The notes: a model not told the origin generated them from the sequence alone. A DNA stretch of 64,000 nucleotides from Pontederia crassipes (GCA_030549335.1 CM060186.1:25776689-25840688); one strand, 5' to 3'; shown: positions 1 through 12,611, numbered from the stretch's first letter. Numbers and translations: made by a program.

Positions 1-21
1 ACACACACATACATACATACA

Positions 22-53
<32 letters not shown>

Positions 54-1390
54 CATATATGTTAATATAATTAGATATTCATATTTATTTAGCACCACCT
101 TTGCGATGCAGTACGCATAGCGACACATTAGCTTCACAATAGCGTCGACAACTCTGCTGCTATTTGACATATTTTAGAATTAATTATCTATCAGAATTGA
201 ATTAACGTGGTGCCACACTAGCGACGCAATAGTGTCGCCAAATTTGCGTCGTTAATTGGCGATCTGTGTGCTCATCGAAGAACGAATCCGAACCATCCTT
301 TCATTTAATCCGACGGTACATAGCGTGCTACTGCTGCCTAGATGCCGCCTCCTTCCTCCTTTTAATCTCCTCTCCTCCTCCTCCTACTGTTGCTGCTTGC
401 CCGGACGATGTCGCCTCCTTCTCCTCCTACTATTGCTGCTGCCCTAATGTCGCCCGTACGCTGCCTCCTCCTCCTCCTGCTCCTGCTGCTCTGACGCCGC
501 CCAGACGCTGCCTCCTCCTCCTCCTCCTACTACCGTTGCTGCTGCTCCGATGCCGCTCGGCCTCCTCCTGCTCCTCCTATTGCTGCTGCCCGGACGTCGC
601 CCGGACGCCTCCTCCTCCTCTTCCTCCTACTGTTGCTGCTGCCCGGACGTCTCCTCCTCCTCTTCCTCCTACTGTTGTTGCTGCCCGGACGCCTCCTCCT
701 CCTCCTATTGTTCCTAGTGCCCGAGCCCTCGCAGCATGTTCTCGATCGTCGGGACCACAACGGGTGGTGCGCAGACGAGCGAATGTGAAACGACCGACAA
801 TTTCATTTGATGTAATCAATCATTTGATGTAAATGAAAATGTGAAATTTGATGTAATCATTTGATGTATTGAATGTGAAATGATCTTTTGTATTTTATCC
901 TCTCCGAGCATTTGTTCATTTGACGAACATATTGTATATAGTGCCACATTAGCGTCACATTGGTGTTGGCAACTTAGCGCCACAATAGCATCACATCAAA
1001 GTCGTAAACTTTAGTGATGTATTGCGTCAAAGTAGCACCACCTTGACTGGAAAGGTAGCGATTATTTTAGCGCCCTCTGAGTAGTGTCGCCATATAACGT
1101 CAATCGGCATCGAGTTATAATCGGCATCGAGTTATCGTCGATCGTTTTGATGCCTCTTTAGTGTTGGATTAGCGATGCACATGACCCCTTCGCAATGACA
1201 CTTTTCACGTCATCATATCGTCATCATGTGATGCTAGTAATTTTGATGCTAATGGTTACCGAATCTAGGCGTCCCATTGTTAAGATGCCATGTAGACGCT
1301 AATGCGTGACTAACTTTTTTAGCCACTATTTAGCATCTCTTTACCGACGCCACACCTATGTCACTAATCAGCATATTTCTTAGAGTTGTC
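1..1390 (+). mobile_element. 3' part of a CACTA-like DNA transposon
   Basis: The segment opens with a CATA microsatellite, followed by a block rich in AGCGTC and GCGACG words (about 80-260). Next is a CT-rich stretch (about 330-720), a short ATTTGATGTAA-rich stretch, and a second block of the same words (about 950-1375). The end, TTTCTTAGAGTTG near 1376-1388, resembles the reverse complement of CACTATAAGAAA with a small change. The order of parts matches 36310-40404 of the complete element further on, including the shared phrases around 260-330 and 36620-36690. The 5' part lies outside the window. The CT-rich stretch gives open frames of 63 to 188 codons on both strands. I regard these as composition artefacts, because they are proline, serine and cysteine repeats without a domain. 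Confidence 0.7.
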
Positions 1391-1591
1391 ATAATAATCA
1401 TTATTTGATTTGAAAGTTAGAATTTGTTAGGAAATTTCATCAGTATCAAAATTTCATGCGCACCACACCCATGAGACTATCAATTGTTTTTTTTCTATTT
1501 CAAGTTGATAAATGTGTTCAATGTGGGAAAATTGGTCTAGCTAACATCATGTTCATATTATTTTGATGATGATGCAATTAATCTTATATAC

Positions 1592-3240
1592 TGATGCATG
1601 CAAAATCCAGCATATATTTAGTATTGCATTTAACCTCATTTCGAATCATTTTCTAATACATCCATCATTTTATGGGCTTATTTATATTAATTTTAAAAAT
1701 AATGAAAATATACTCAAATATTGTATTTTATTGTCGAGGAAGCAAGAAAACTAAATTATGAATTCAATGGAGAAAATCGTGCTCAAATCGAAGTTAAAAC
1801 GGAGTCAAAAAATAAAAAAGAGTGAAGTTGTATATGGCTGAAAATTGGTTGTGAAATGGGATCGTGAAACCCTATTTCAACCGTTAAAATGCATTTTTTT
1901 AGTCATCCCAAGTCACGACCGTGAACAGACTTTCACTGGCCGTGAAATTCACTATTTTAACACGAAAACCCATTCCTAATGCGATTCGAACACTAGTTTA
2001 AATCGTTAAATAGTCGTAACACCGTGACAGGCTCCAGATTCGAGATTTGGATAAATTTTTTGAAGAATTTGAAGTGCACAAGGTTTCCTACTCATATTAT
2101 ATGATCCCAAAATGATTTGGAAATATATTATGATTCAAATTTCAGAGTTTGACAAGACTAAAATTTCAGAACTAATTTAGATCCGAATTTTCCTTATTAA
2201 TAGGAAAAGGTTTCTGTTTCTTCTCCAATCACATGAAAACTTAAACCCCTATAAATAGACACCTTCTACAGATAGAAGAGATCATGCTAGGGCCTGCAAT
2301 TAGAGCTTTGAAGCCAAGAATGTGAGAGAATTTAGAAGGCTCACTAAGAAAATTTCTACGTGATTGACTCTAGAAGAGGACCGGGCAGTAGTTCATCGGC
2401 ATTCCTAGAGTATTCTCTATTCTATTTCATATTGGGATGATCTCATACTTACTTGATACATCTTTCTATCTTTAGTAATTTGGATCATTTAGTTTTATTT
2501 TCTGTTTAAGACACTTGTGTAATAATTTTAATCGAAAAAGCAAACTGTTCAACTTTATTTTATAATCAATTAAAGTTTAGTTTTCTTTCGAATATGCATG
2601 CTATTATTGATACTTTTTTAGAGATTAATTATCTTTTTAGTTAGCTATTATCCTTATAGGAGTAGTTACTTTTGATTGCATGATTTTTGTGGAATTGATT
2701 CTTGACTTTTAAGTCCAAATATTGCATATCACAACTCGTAACCTTGAAGGAATATTAGTTGTGTGGTCTATTAATCATTACCATGATATGGTTGATAATA
2801 ATTTAGAAACTATATTTTAATGCATCTTAATCTCAGGTTTGATTAGATTATGATCCATGACGGAATGGTCTTAATCTAATTTGAATTAAGATAGGTTGAT
2901 TGATCATAGTCAAAAATCAATAATTTGAGCAGACTCTAATTCGTCGTCAGAAACTAACTTGTAATATTTGGTCAAATTAGTTTGTCTATGATTTCTTTTA
3001 TCATCCTTAGCCCTATGCATCAATAGATTAGATTAGATTAATTCATTTTGAGTCTTTACTTTTCTTTAATTTTATTTTCTACACATCTTCTACCCAAAAC
3101 CATGTTGTCTCCTATTAGCCTTTGAAATTAATTTAGTTAAATAAGTTAATTCCTCGTGGATTCGACTCTCTAGTTTTACACTTTATTGCTTGAGCGACTA
3201 GTGGACTTGCTAGCATTTAATTGTTATCAATTCTCCATCA
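1592..3240 (+). repeat. 5' LTR of the 1592-10657 retrotransposon
   Basis: Nearly the same sequence recurs at 8986-10657, with a shared start TGATGCATGC and end ATCA. A consensus TATA box, CTATAAATAG, lies at 2250-2259, so U3 is about 660 bases. The LTR is rich in variants of the word GGCCGTGAAA. Confidence 0.9.
2250..2259 (+). promoter_or_regulatory. TATA box of the 5' LTR
   Basis: CTATAAATAG is kept in all three LTR copies (also 3625-3634 and 9664-9673), about 660-680 bases after the LTR start. This is the expected place for the retrotransposon promoter. No activity can be inferred. Confidence 0.75.
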
Positions 3241-3250
3241 AGTTTTTGGA

Positions 3251-4620
3251 GTTACGACCGTGAACAGACTTTCATGGGCCATGAAATTCACTGTTTTAAC
3301 ACTGCAAGGGCCGTGAAAACCTTGTCACAGACTGTGAAAACTCATTCCTAATGCGATTCGAACTGTGTTTGACTCGTTAAATTGTCGTAGCAGGCCATGA
3401 TAGGCCACAGATTCGAGATTTGGATGGATTTTTGGAAGAATTTGAAGTGCACAAGGATTTCTATTTATATTATATGGTCCTAAGATGATTTGAAAACATA
3501 TTATGACCCAAATTTCAAAGTTTGACAAGAGTAAAATTTCAGAACTAATTTAGATCCGAATTTTGCTTATTTTGAATAGGAAAAGATTTTTGTTTCTTCT
3601 TCAATCACATGAAAATTTAAACTCCTATAAATAGAGGCTTTGTACAAGCAGAAGAGATCATGCTAGGGCCAGCCACCATAGCTTTACAACCAAGAACGTG
3701 AGAGCATTTAGAAGGCTCACGGAGAAAATTTCTGTACGATTGACTCTAGAAGAGAACCGGGTAGCAGTTCATCGGCGTTCTTAGAGTATTCTTTATTCTA
3801 TTTCATATTGGGATGATCTCATACTTACTTGATACATCTTTCTATTTTTAGTAATTTGGATCATTTAATTTTATTTTCTATTTGAGACATGTGTAATAGT
3901 TTTAATCGAAAAGGGAAACGGTTAAACCTTATGTTATAATCGATTAAAGTTTAGTTTTCTTTCGAATATGCATGCTATTATTAATACTTTTCCAGAGATT
4001 AATTATCTTTTTTTAATTAGCTATTTTCCTTATAGGAGTAGTTACTTTTGATTGTATGATTTCTGTGGAATTGATTCTTGACTTTTAAGTTCAAGTATTG
4101 CATATCACAACTCATAAGATCCTTGAAGGAATATTAGTGATGTGATCTATTAATCATTACCATGTTACGGGTGATAATAGTTTAGAGACTATATTTTAAT
4201 GTATCTTAATTTCAAGTTCGATTAGATTATGATCCATGATGGAATAGTCTTAATCTAATTTAAATTAAGATAGGTTGATTGATCCTAGGCGGAAATCAAT
4301 AATTTGAGTAGACTCTAATCTGCCGTCAGAAACTAACTTGTAATATTTGGTCAAATTAGTTTGTCTATAATTTCTTTTATCATCCTAAGCCCTATGCATC
4401 AATAGACTAGATTAAATTAATTTAGTTTTAGTCTTTACTTTTTTGTAATTTTATTTTATGCACATCTTTGACCCAAAATCATGTTGTCACCTATTAGCCT
4501 CTGAAATTAATTTAGTTAAGTAATTTAATTTCTCGTGGGTTCAACACTCTACTCATTACACTTTATTACTTGAGCGACCAGTGCACTTGCTAGGATTTAA
4601 TTATTATCAATTCTCGCATA
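3251..4620 (+). repeat. Truncated tandem copy of the LTR
   Basis: This stretch matches the 5' LTR from about 1911 to its end (GACCGTGAACAGACTTTCA is shared) and lacks the first ~320 bases of U3. It has its own TATA box at 3625-3634. Between the complete 5' LTR and this copy lie only about ten bases, AGTTTTTGGA, which look like the beginning of the internal region. Confidence 0.85.
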
Positions 4621-4623
4621 AAA

Positions 4624-4642
4624 TTTTTGGCATCGTTGCTAG
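4624..4642 (+). promoter_or_regulatory. Primer-binding site (tRNA-Asp type)
   Basis: TTTTTGGCATCGTTGCTAGA directly follows the end of the second LTR copy. It resembles the plant gypsy primer site TGGCGCCGTTGCCGGGGA, which pairs with the 3' end of tRNA-Asp, with several substitutions. The match to the tRNA is from memory of the family, not a search. Confidence 0.6.
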
Positions 4643-7600
4643 AGAATTAATCTTTACTCACTACGCTTATTTTATGCTACTTTGAGACTTTTCTTTTCGG
4701 TTGCCTTCACTTGTTCTTTTAGTTGTGTGAGTTTTCAAATTTACATCTTTCGTACACGACTCAATTATCACGCTCATATCACTATATTCTCAATGGGAAA
4801 GAAAAAAACGTCAACCAATCAACAAATTAAGGAAGATAACGCTGCGGTCCAGCAACATTAAGTTTACAACGAGTCATAAACACTTGAAGATGCCTCAATA
4901 ATCTCCATATGAAGACTTCTCTTTGGACCATAAGCCATCATCATAAGAAAGTTGAATCCCCTGTTGAAACAACTCTCCAAGCAATTATATCAAATCGAAA
5001 ATCTGGATATTCAACTTTTAAATTTGCTGCATAGAAACATAAGAGGATGTCACATCACTTCTTAATTCAAAGCCTTCAGCTGAGCCAAAAGTTGAGCTAC
5101 AAGCACAAGACCTAAATATTAAAAACAATCGACACAAATTCAAAAGCAAATTGATGTGAATGATTCGATTCAGTTATTCGACACGGAGCTCAAGTTCGAT
5201 GCATTGGAAGCAAAATTGCATGCATTAGAGAGTCAAGTTGTACAATTGACTTCTCTAAATTTCGAAGTACCAAAGCACAATGACGAGAGTTCAATCATCA
5301 TTATGTGCCCATGCCATCATCAACATCCATATCAAAGAAGTGAGCATCCAAAAACAAAGACTTCAGTTAGGACAACAACTATGTATTGGCGTATCGAGGA
5401 GACGAGTGAATACATCTTTAAAGATGGACAAGTTCGAAGAAGGAGTTGACCTTCGAAAGTCCTCACTAATCAAACTTCATCTCCACCACGAACACCGCCA
5501 CCATCAACGTCGGCTGCCACATCTTCACAAATTTAAAAGTTACAAAGGAGAGAAAGCACATCACCGACCTCAATAAGGACATCTCCGACTACAACACAAC
5601 AGTGGAATATCAAAGAAAAAAGAGGCACACATCACCGACGCCAAAGGCTCCAACTACATCAGTCCAATGGCGAATCAAGAATTATCCTACTATTCATGAA
5701 AATAAGCAATACAACTCCCAACTTCAATATAGGATTGTTGCTGTACTCGAAGAACCTTCACCACCGGACGATGACACGAGAGTGGAGACATTAGGTGTCA
5801 TTCACCACTACACGTGCTGAGCTTCACCACATCAAACTTTCACAATCACATCAAATAATCCCGGTGAGATTGTTCCTTAATTGCAAATTCATATATTTAT
5901 TTTTATTGATCATCTTATATTAGTATCAACATATGCATATTAAAAGTCAAGCTAACGACTCTAAATTAGAACTACTCTTTCACCCTAAACTCTTAGTTTA
6001 AATTTTATTTTTCATTTGATTAGATTAGTTATGTTCTTTACTTAATTTAGTTTCTTAACTTCATTTATCTCAATTAGTTTTTTTTTCTATTTCTGTTTTG
6101 AAATGATCATCCTTTACAAGTCCAATTTTTGAAAAAAAAGAGAAGAGAAGTGAGGGGAATATCATGAGTCGTAACCACTATTCAACGGCCATTATTTTCA
6201 AACTCGCGGATTGTGTCGGGCAATCCATGAACATATCAGTAATTGTCTTTAAATTTTTTTATCATCACGAGTCATTATTCATGTCTCACAAACCTCGTCA
6301 TGGGCCGTTACATACTCGTCACGATCTTCCCAATGTGTAGTTTTTGCCCAAACCAGACGTCACACGTCATTAAATATATTTCACAATTGTCTGCTACTAT
6401 TCATGGGTCGTTACACAAATCCCACGGGTCAACCAGTAGGTACATATTCTCTTACAAAACTCATTGCGGGTCGTTAGAAAATTTTCATGGGTCTCACATA
6501 AGGTCTCAGCTCTTACCATATTAGGTCTCACGTCCGTGACATTATCATCAAGGCCTAGAAGTGAGTTGCATTTTACATGCACACCCTTGTTTTGCCCAAT
6601 TCACGACCCTTTCAAAACTTACACGGGGCGTCATGTCCATCACGGGGCATTACTTGTGTCTCACGGGCCGTTACGAGTTTACACCCCTAACACACCCTCA
6701 CTTATTCTATTTTTGCACGCCCGTGAATTATGATTCACGACATCACTAGTGCTTCTTCACAACCCATCGTCAGCCCTCTTTTCTGCTTATCCAACCATCA
6801 GGCACCGGGCTGAGCGACGTCCACCAGCAGCAAGGAACCCGATCTCCACGCATATCTTCCATGCCAGTAAGGACCTCCACGACGTTAACAATCTCCAGTC
6901 GACAACCTAGCAATGTTGCCCCTCCTCTCTTGTCTGATCAACGACAGCAGCAACACGCGTTTTCTTCTCACCACCCGATGACCTTCATCGTCCTCAAATC
7001 CGGCGACCCTCCTCGGGTCATGATGGCTGTCTCCCCGGTGAAACAAAAGCAATCTCCGACGATTCCTCTTTAGCAACCTTAAGCCAAGGACCCCGTGCGA
7101 AAACAAGCAGCGATGGTAGCATCTGCCCCTCGACTTCACCATTAATTTTGGCAAGAGCTCAGGCGACCCCAAGCGAACATCCCGATGACCAAAGTTTTTT
7201 TTTTGCAGCTCGACGCCACTTGCGCACCAACCTCCATCTTCGGGCAAATGTTGCCCCACCATCAGCAAGCGGCGTCCACTTCACCAACAGTCTAGAGCAA
7301 TGTTTCTAACACTAGTGTTTCACCTTATCTCCATTACAGACGAGCAGCTCCAGCATTCGACAACACGGTCGACCTTCTTCTCTAGAGACCAAGTATCACG
7401 ATCAGCCACATCCACGGACGACCTTCGGCAAGTGAGTAGAGTGCAAACAAATCACCGACAGACGCATATGTAAACTTCAGCCACAACAAAGAATGCAGGG
7501 AAGATGATGTTGTTTCATAGCCGTTACCAACTTGTAACGGTCCGTGAAGAAACCTTCAAGCTCAAAGTACCAGACGTGAATTTTGGAGGGCCGAAGAAAG

Positions 7601-8971
7601 TACACGGCCGTTACCTATCACTCACAACCCGTTACTCAAGCACCAATAGTCATTACATTATTATATCATTTTTTAAATTGGTCAGAGCTGAAGGATTGAT
7701 GATTCATTATATATCACCTGTTATGTCTCATTCGCAGACAAAACACAAGCAACTAGAAGACCAGGCATGTGAAATCATCTTCACCAGATCCAAACCCGTC
7801 ACACCTTTGAGCAACTCATGCGCTATTCAACCTCGGCTACTCCAGACATTCGATACATATATCGGCTTCTCTCCACAACTTTCACATCCATCACATTTTA
7901 TTGGGAAATATCATGTTGTTTCTTTTCAATTCCTCCTTTTATTGATTTCTTTATTATTCCTATACTCTCTTTTCCTGATTTGATTTTCAATACTGTGAAC
8001 AGTGTTGAGTTCAAGTTTGGGGGAGTTTACATTTTCATGCATCATGCCTATCATCTTATATTGCCTTATATGCATATGTTCTTATCATGTTTTATCTATT
8101 ATTTGCATATTTAATTTACATCATCTAAAAAATCTATAAAAATTAAAAATTTTATATCATTCTTTCTCATGTCTTAATATATTTTTTTATTTTAAAACAT
8201 TATTCAAGGACATTTTGCTAATTAACAAAATTTGAAGCACTATTGTTTTATCTTTTATTGCCTTAGTATTGAGTATTTGGAATGAGAATGTTGCTAAGTA
8301 GAACTATGAATATTTGGATGACAAATTCTTGTTCATGCTTTTTTTATTTTTCTTTAGTCTTGATAATAATTGCATTTTTGTTGAACATTTAAGTGTTCAT
8401 TGAGCTTATAATAAAAAGAAAAAAAATGTGGAAAAAAGATAAAAGAGGGCTGAACCCCAACAAACAAAATAAAGAAGTATAAAAGTGTTATCCGGAACCT
8501 TAGTGTGTCCAGGTGTTTAGATCCGTAGGAATTCTTGCTTGATGACCTAAGGACAACTGCTCTGGGATCAGTTGATCGAAAGCTCATTACATGGACCACC
8601 TTGTGTAATATGGAGAAGCACATAAGTACCAAATCAACAAAAAAAAGTACGAATGAAAATATCAAAAGTTTTAAAGTGAAAAAGTTTTAAACTGAAAATA
8701 CATAGGCTCAATATGCACTTATGTGTTCAACATTGAGACTCTTATTTGATAGAATATATATTTTCTTGTATGAGTTGAACTTGGATGAGTTTAAATATGT
8801 CTAATATTCAGAAATTCTACAAGGCCGAGTCATTAGAATGATGGAAAGATACTTTGACGATCGATGTATAAAATCTAGTGTTAAGAAAAATAGTTGAATA
8901 ATAGGGTGGAAGCGATGATTCACCTTTTCGGTTGGAGCTTTGCCTTGAACTTGAGGACAAGTAAATATCTA

Positions 8972-8985
8972 AGCTTGGGGGAGTT
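8972..8985 (+). promoter_or_regulatory. Polypurine tract of the LTR retrotransposon
   Basis: AGCTTGGGGGAGTT lies directly before the 3' LTR start TGATGCATGC, the usual place for plus-strand priming in an LTR element. Confidence 0.75.
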
Positions 8986-10657
8986 TGATGCATGCAAAAT
9001 CCAACATATATTTAGTATTGCATTTAATATCATTTCAAATCATTTTCTAATAGCATCCATCATTTTATGGTCTTATTTGCAAATAAAAATTTATTCAAAT
9101 ATTGTATTATATTGTCTAAGAAGTAAGTAAATTGAATTATGAAGTCAACGGAGAAAATCACGCCCAAATCGGAGTTAAAACGGAGTCAAAAAGTCAAAAA
9201 GAGTGAAGTTGTATATTGCTAAAAATTGGTTGTCATGGACCGTGAAGACCATTTAATGGACCGTGAAACAGGGTTGTCAAAACCATGTTTCAGTCGTTAA
9301 AATGCATTTTTTCAGCCATCCCGAGTCACGGCCGTGAATAGACTTTCACGGACCGTGAAATCTACTATTTTAACACTGAAAGGGCCGTGAAAACTCTGTC
9401 ACAGGCCATGAAAACTCATTCCTAATATGATTCAAACACCGTTTAAGCTGTTAAATCCTCGTAACAGTTAGAGATTTGGATGGATTTTTGGAAGAATTTA
9501 AAATGCACAAGGATTCTTACTCATATTATATGAAACATATTATGACCTAAATTTCGAAGTTTGACAAGACTAAAATTTCAGAACTAATTTAGATCCGAAT
9601 TTTCCTTATTTTGAATAGTAAAAGATTTCTATTTCTTCTCCAATCACATAAAAATTTAAACCCCTATAAATAGAGGTCTTCTACAGCCAGAAGAGATCAC
9701 GCTAGGGCCTGCAACCAGAGCTTTGAAGTCAAGAACGTGAGAGAATTCAGAAGGCTTAACGAGAAAATTTTTGCACGATTGACTCTAGAAGAGGACCGAG
9801 CAACAGTTCATCGACATTCCTAAAGTATTCTCTGTTCTATTTCATGTTGAGATGATCTCATACTTACTTGATACATCTTTTTGTCTTTAATAATTTCGAT
9901 CATTTAGTTTTATTTTTTGTTTGAGACACTTTTGTAATAGTTTTAATCGAAAAGGCAAATTGTTAAACCTTATTTTATAATTGATTAAAGTTTAGTTTTC
10001 TTTCGAATATGCATGCTATTATTAATACTTTTCCAGAGATTAATTATCTTTTTTAGTTAGCTATTATGCTTATAGGAATAGTTACTTTTGATTGCATGAT
10101 TTCTGTGAAATTGATTCTTGACTTTTAAGTCCGAGTATTACATATCACAATTCGTAAGATTTTTAAAGGAATATTAGTTATGTGGTCTATTAATCATTAT
10201 CATGTTATGGGTGATAATAATTTAGAGACTACATTTTAATGCATCTTAATATCAAGTTTGATTAGATTATGATTCATGACGGAATAGTTTTAATTTAATT
10301 TGAATTAAGATAGGTTGATTGATTCTAGGCGAAAATTAATAATTCAAGTAGACTTTAATCCGTAGTCAGAAACTAACTTATGATATTTGGTCAAATTAAT
10401 TTGTCTACAATTTCTTTTATTATCCTAAGCCATGTGCATCAACAAATTAGATTAGATTAATTCAGTTTTAGTATTTATTTTTCTGTAATTTTATTTTCTG
10501 CACGTCTTTTACTCAAAATCATGTTGTCTTCTATTAGTCTATGAAATTAATTTAGTTAAGTTAATTCCTCGTTGATTCGACACTCTACTCATTATACTTT
10601 ATTACTGGAGTGATTAGTGCACTTACTAGTATTTAATTATTATTAGTTCCCACATCA
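8986..10657 (+). repeat. 3' LTR of the 1592-10657 retrotransposon
   Basis: It starts TGATGCATGCAAAATCC after the purine tract and ends ACATCA before the TATAC target repeat. TATA box CTATAAATAG at 9664-9673. It is similar to the 5' LTR throughout, with scattered substitutions and small gaps, so the insertion is not very recent. Confidence 0.9.
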
Positions 10658-10689
10658 TATACCCCTCTCTCTCTCTCTCTATATATATA

Positions 10690-11170
10690 TATAAAGTGAT
10701 GATGCGATAGGACGTGTGTCATGAATGCGATCAAAGAATGTATTCTGTCTACTTTCTATTTGATTAGTATCTCTTCATATTTGTGCTGACTCATGTATAG
10801 AGGAAATATAAATGATTGTGTTATATCTTCGCACAATCAAGAATTGCATCGATTTCATAATCATGTGATTTCACAGATTTTTCGATTTTGCATCTATATT
10901 TTACCTAAGTAAAACACCTCCTAAAAATTATTAAAAAACACATCTATAATACTTTGATATATAGGAACAATTACCGGGACTTTAATTTTCTTAATTCTAA
11001 TATTTTCAAAGATCATATTTTCATACCTTGGACAAATTTTCGCCATATTTCAGCGATCAAACACTATGAGCTATAACTCATGCATTAACACATATAACAA
11101 TTTTCTTATCAATAATATGATATAATATTAATCCATGTGATTACATGTGAATTAAATTTGGGTTATTACA
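10690..11170 (+). repeat. 3' part of a gypsy-type LTR
   Basis: The stretch about 10890-11170 resembles the last 240 bases of the solo LTR at 37045-39609. Shared features are TTACCTA, CCTAAAAATTATTAAAAA, a GATATATAGGAA-type word, and an end of the form GGGTTATTACA against GGATATTACA. The 5' part is missing or not recognisable. Its end coincides with the start of the CACTA-like element that follows, so the junction is ambiguous. Confidence 0.5.
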
Positions 11171-12611
11171 AGATCAATTTTCGGCGGTTGGAAAAGAAAC
11201 GCCAAAAATTTCGAAGGATTTTCGACGGTTACGACCGCCAATATTTGCGACGGTCGACGAAACCGTCGAAAATTCGTCAATCGCTGCAAATATCGATAGT
11301 TGCTACCACTGAAAATTTCGGCGGTCGTGACGCGATCGCTGAAGTTTCGACGGTCAAAATCATCGCAAAAAATTTTTATAATATGAAAAAAATTAGCCGG
11401 CCGCTGGCGGCCGACGGCCAGATTCAACCGCCAGCGGTCCAGCGACCGGATCCGGACGCTGGCAGTCGGCGGCCAGATTCGGCGGCCAGCAGTCCAGCGG
11501 CCGGATCCAGCCGCTGGCAGTCGGCGGCCAGATTCGGCCGCCAGCGGTCCAGCGGCCGGATCCGGCCGCCAGCCGGCCGAGCAGCTGGCCGGCCGCCTGC
11601 GGCTGGATCTGACCGCCCGCGATTGGATCTGGCCGCCAGGCGGCTGGATCTGGCCGCCTAGCAATCCGGGCCGGAGAGAGAGAAGGGGAGAGGGACCCCG
11701 GCGGGATGGGTCCCCGGCGGTCGACGCTTGACGTTCGGTCGGGAGGCTCGCCGACAGGGAGAGGGAGAGGGAAAGGGAGAGAGGGAGAGAGAGAGGAGAG
11801 GGGATATATATATTATATAATATATAGGTGAAAAGTTGGGAAAGCGGGAAAATGGAAAAAAAATGTGGAATAATGAAATTTTAATTACCGACGGCTCCAA
11901 TCGTCGGAAAAGCAAATATTAATTATTTTTAAAGTTATCAACGGTTGTTAACGTCAAAATTTATTTAATTATAAAAATAAAATACTATATTTAGTTATAT
12001 ATAATATTTATTTTTTTAACTTGCGATTTGAACTGTCGCTAATTATTACCGACGATTGGAATCATAAAAAATTACGACGGTTTGGACTGTCGCTAAATAT
12101 ATTAATAAAATACTCCTCATATGATATTATTATATATTTATCGATAATTACGACCGCCGAAAATTGTGACGAATGAATATCCGTCAGAAATATCGACGTT
12201 CCTATTTGTCGAAAAATAAAATAATAATATAACAAATTACATAATTTATTATTTTCATTTTCGACGGTTGTGACCGTCGGAAATTGCGACGGATGGATAT
12301 CCGTTAGAAATATCGATGTTCCTAATCGTCAAAAAATAAAATAATAAAATAATAAATTACATAATTTATTATTTTCATTTTCAACGGTTGTAACCGTCGG
12401 AAATTGCGATGGATGGATATCCGTCGGAAATATCGATATTCCTAATCGTCGAAAAATAAAATAATAATATAATAAATTACTTAATTTATTATTTTCATAT
12501 CCGACGATTGTAATCGTCGAAAAATTCGTCGGAAATATTTTCGTCGTAAATTGCGACGGGTGTCTATCCATAAAAAATTGCCCGTCGGAAAATGGTAATT
12601 TTCTTGTAGTG
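11164..12611 (+). mobile_element. Non-autonomous CACTA element, second type
   Basis: The right end is TTTTCTTGTAGTG, the reverse complement of the classical CACTACAAGAAAA terminus. The left end, TATTACAAGATCAATTTTCGGCGG, is a decayed counterpart. Both ends are followed inward by CGACGGT and CCGTCGG words, the short subterminal repeats expected of CACTA transposons. The 3-base flanks (GGT and TAA) do not match, so the exact left end is uncertain. A 365-base GC-rich centre (11395-11760) is built from CGGCCGCCAG-type units. Long open frames there on both strands (174 and 170 codons) follow from the repeats and are not called as genes. Confidence 0.68.
12168..12530 (+). repeat. Three tandem 120-base units in the CACTA subterminal region
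   Basis: The phrase GGATGGATATCCGTC recurs at 12168, 12288 and 12408, exactly 120 bases apart. Each unit holds AAATATCGA, an AT-rich AAAATAAAATAATA stretch, and TTCGACGGTTGTGACCGTCGG with an internal palindrome. Confidence 0.85.

Larger units (their letters stand above)
4621..8985 (+). other. Internal region of the LTR retrotransposon, no intact gene
   Basis: Only short frames occur: a 22-codon frame at 4794, frames of 97 and 98 codons at 5156-5576, a 72-codon frame at 5602, and 159 codons at 7504-7983. None shows a zinc knuckle, protease or pol motif. The frame at 5156 begins with an acidic, possibly coiled region and may be a gag relic, but I cannot confirm that. Between about 6160 and 7700 the words GGGCCGTTAC and CACGGGCCG recur many times. 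The ORFs at 6861-7268 overlap on both strands and are probably not genes. Confidence 0.6.
1592..10657 (+). mobile_element. Non-autonomous Ty3-gypsy-type LTR retrotransposon (Athila/Tat-like primer site)
   Basis: Both LTRs begin TGATGCATGCAAAATCCA and end ATCA. The element is flanked by the direct repeat TATAC at 1587-1591 and 10658-10662. The 5' LTR is 1649 bases (1592-3240) and the 3' LTR 1672 bases (8986-10657). A truncated extra LTR copy (about 3251-4620) follows the 5' LTR. A primer-binding-like site starts near 4624, and the purine tract CTTGGGGGAG lies just before the 3' LTR. The 4.4 kb internal region has only short broken frames. No protease, reverse transcriptase or integrase motif was found, so it would depend on another element. 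The assignment to the Athila/Tat group rests on the primer site alone. Confidence 0.88.

Noticed and set aside
266..832. 188-codon open frame on the plus strand, with minus-strand frames over the same DNA
   Set aside because: Built from CTCCTCCTC repeats inside a CACTA element; open on both strands, no domain, composition artefact.
11137..11664. 174- and 170-codon frames on opposite strands
   Set aside because: They coincide with GC-rich tandem repeats of a CACTA element and contain only Pro, Gly, Ala, Ser and Arg repeats.
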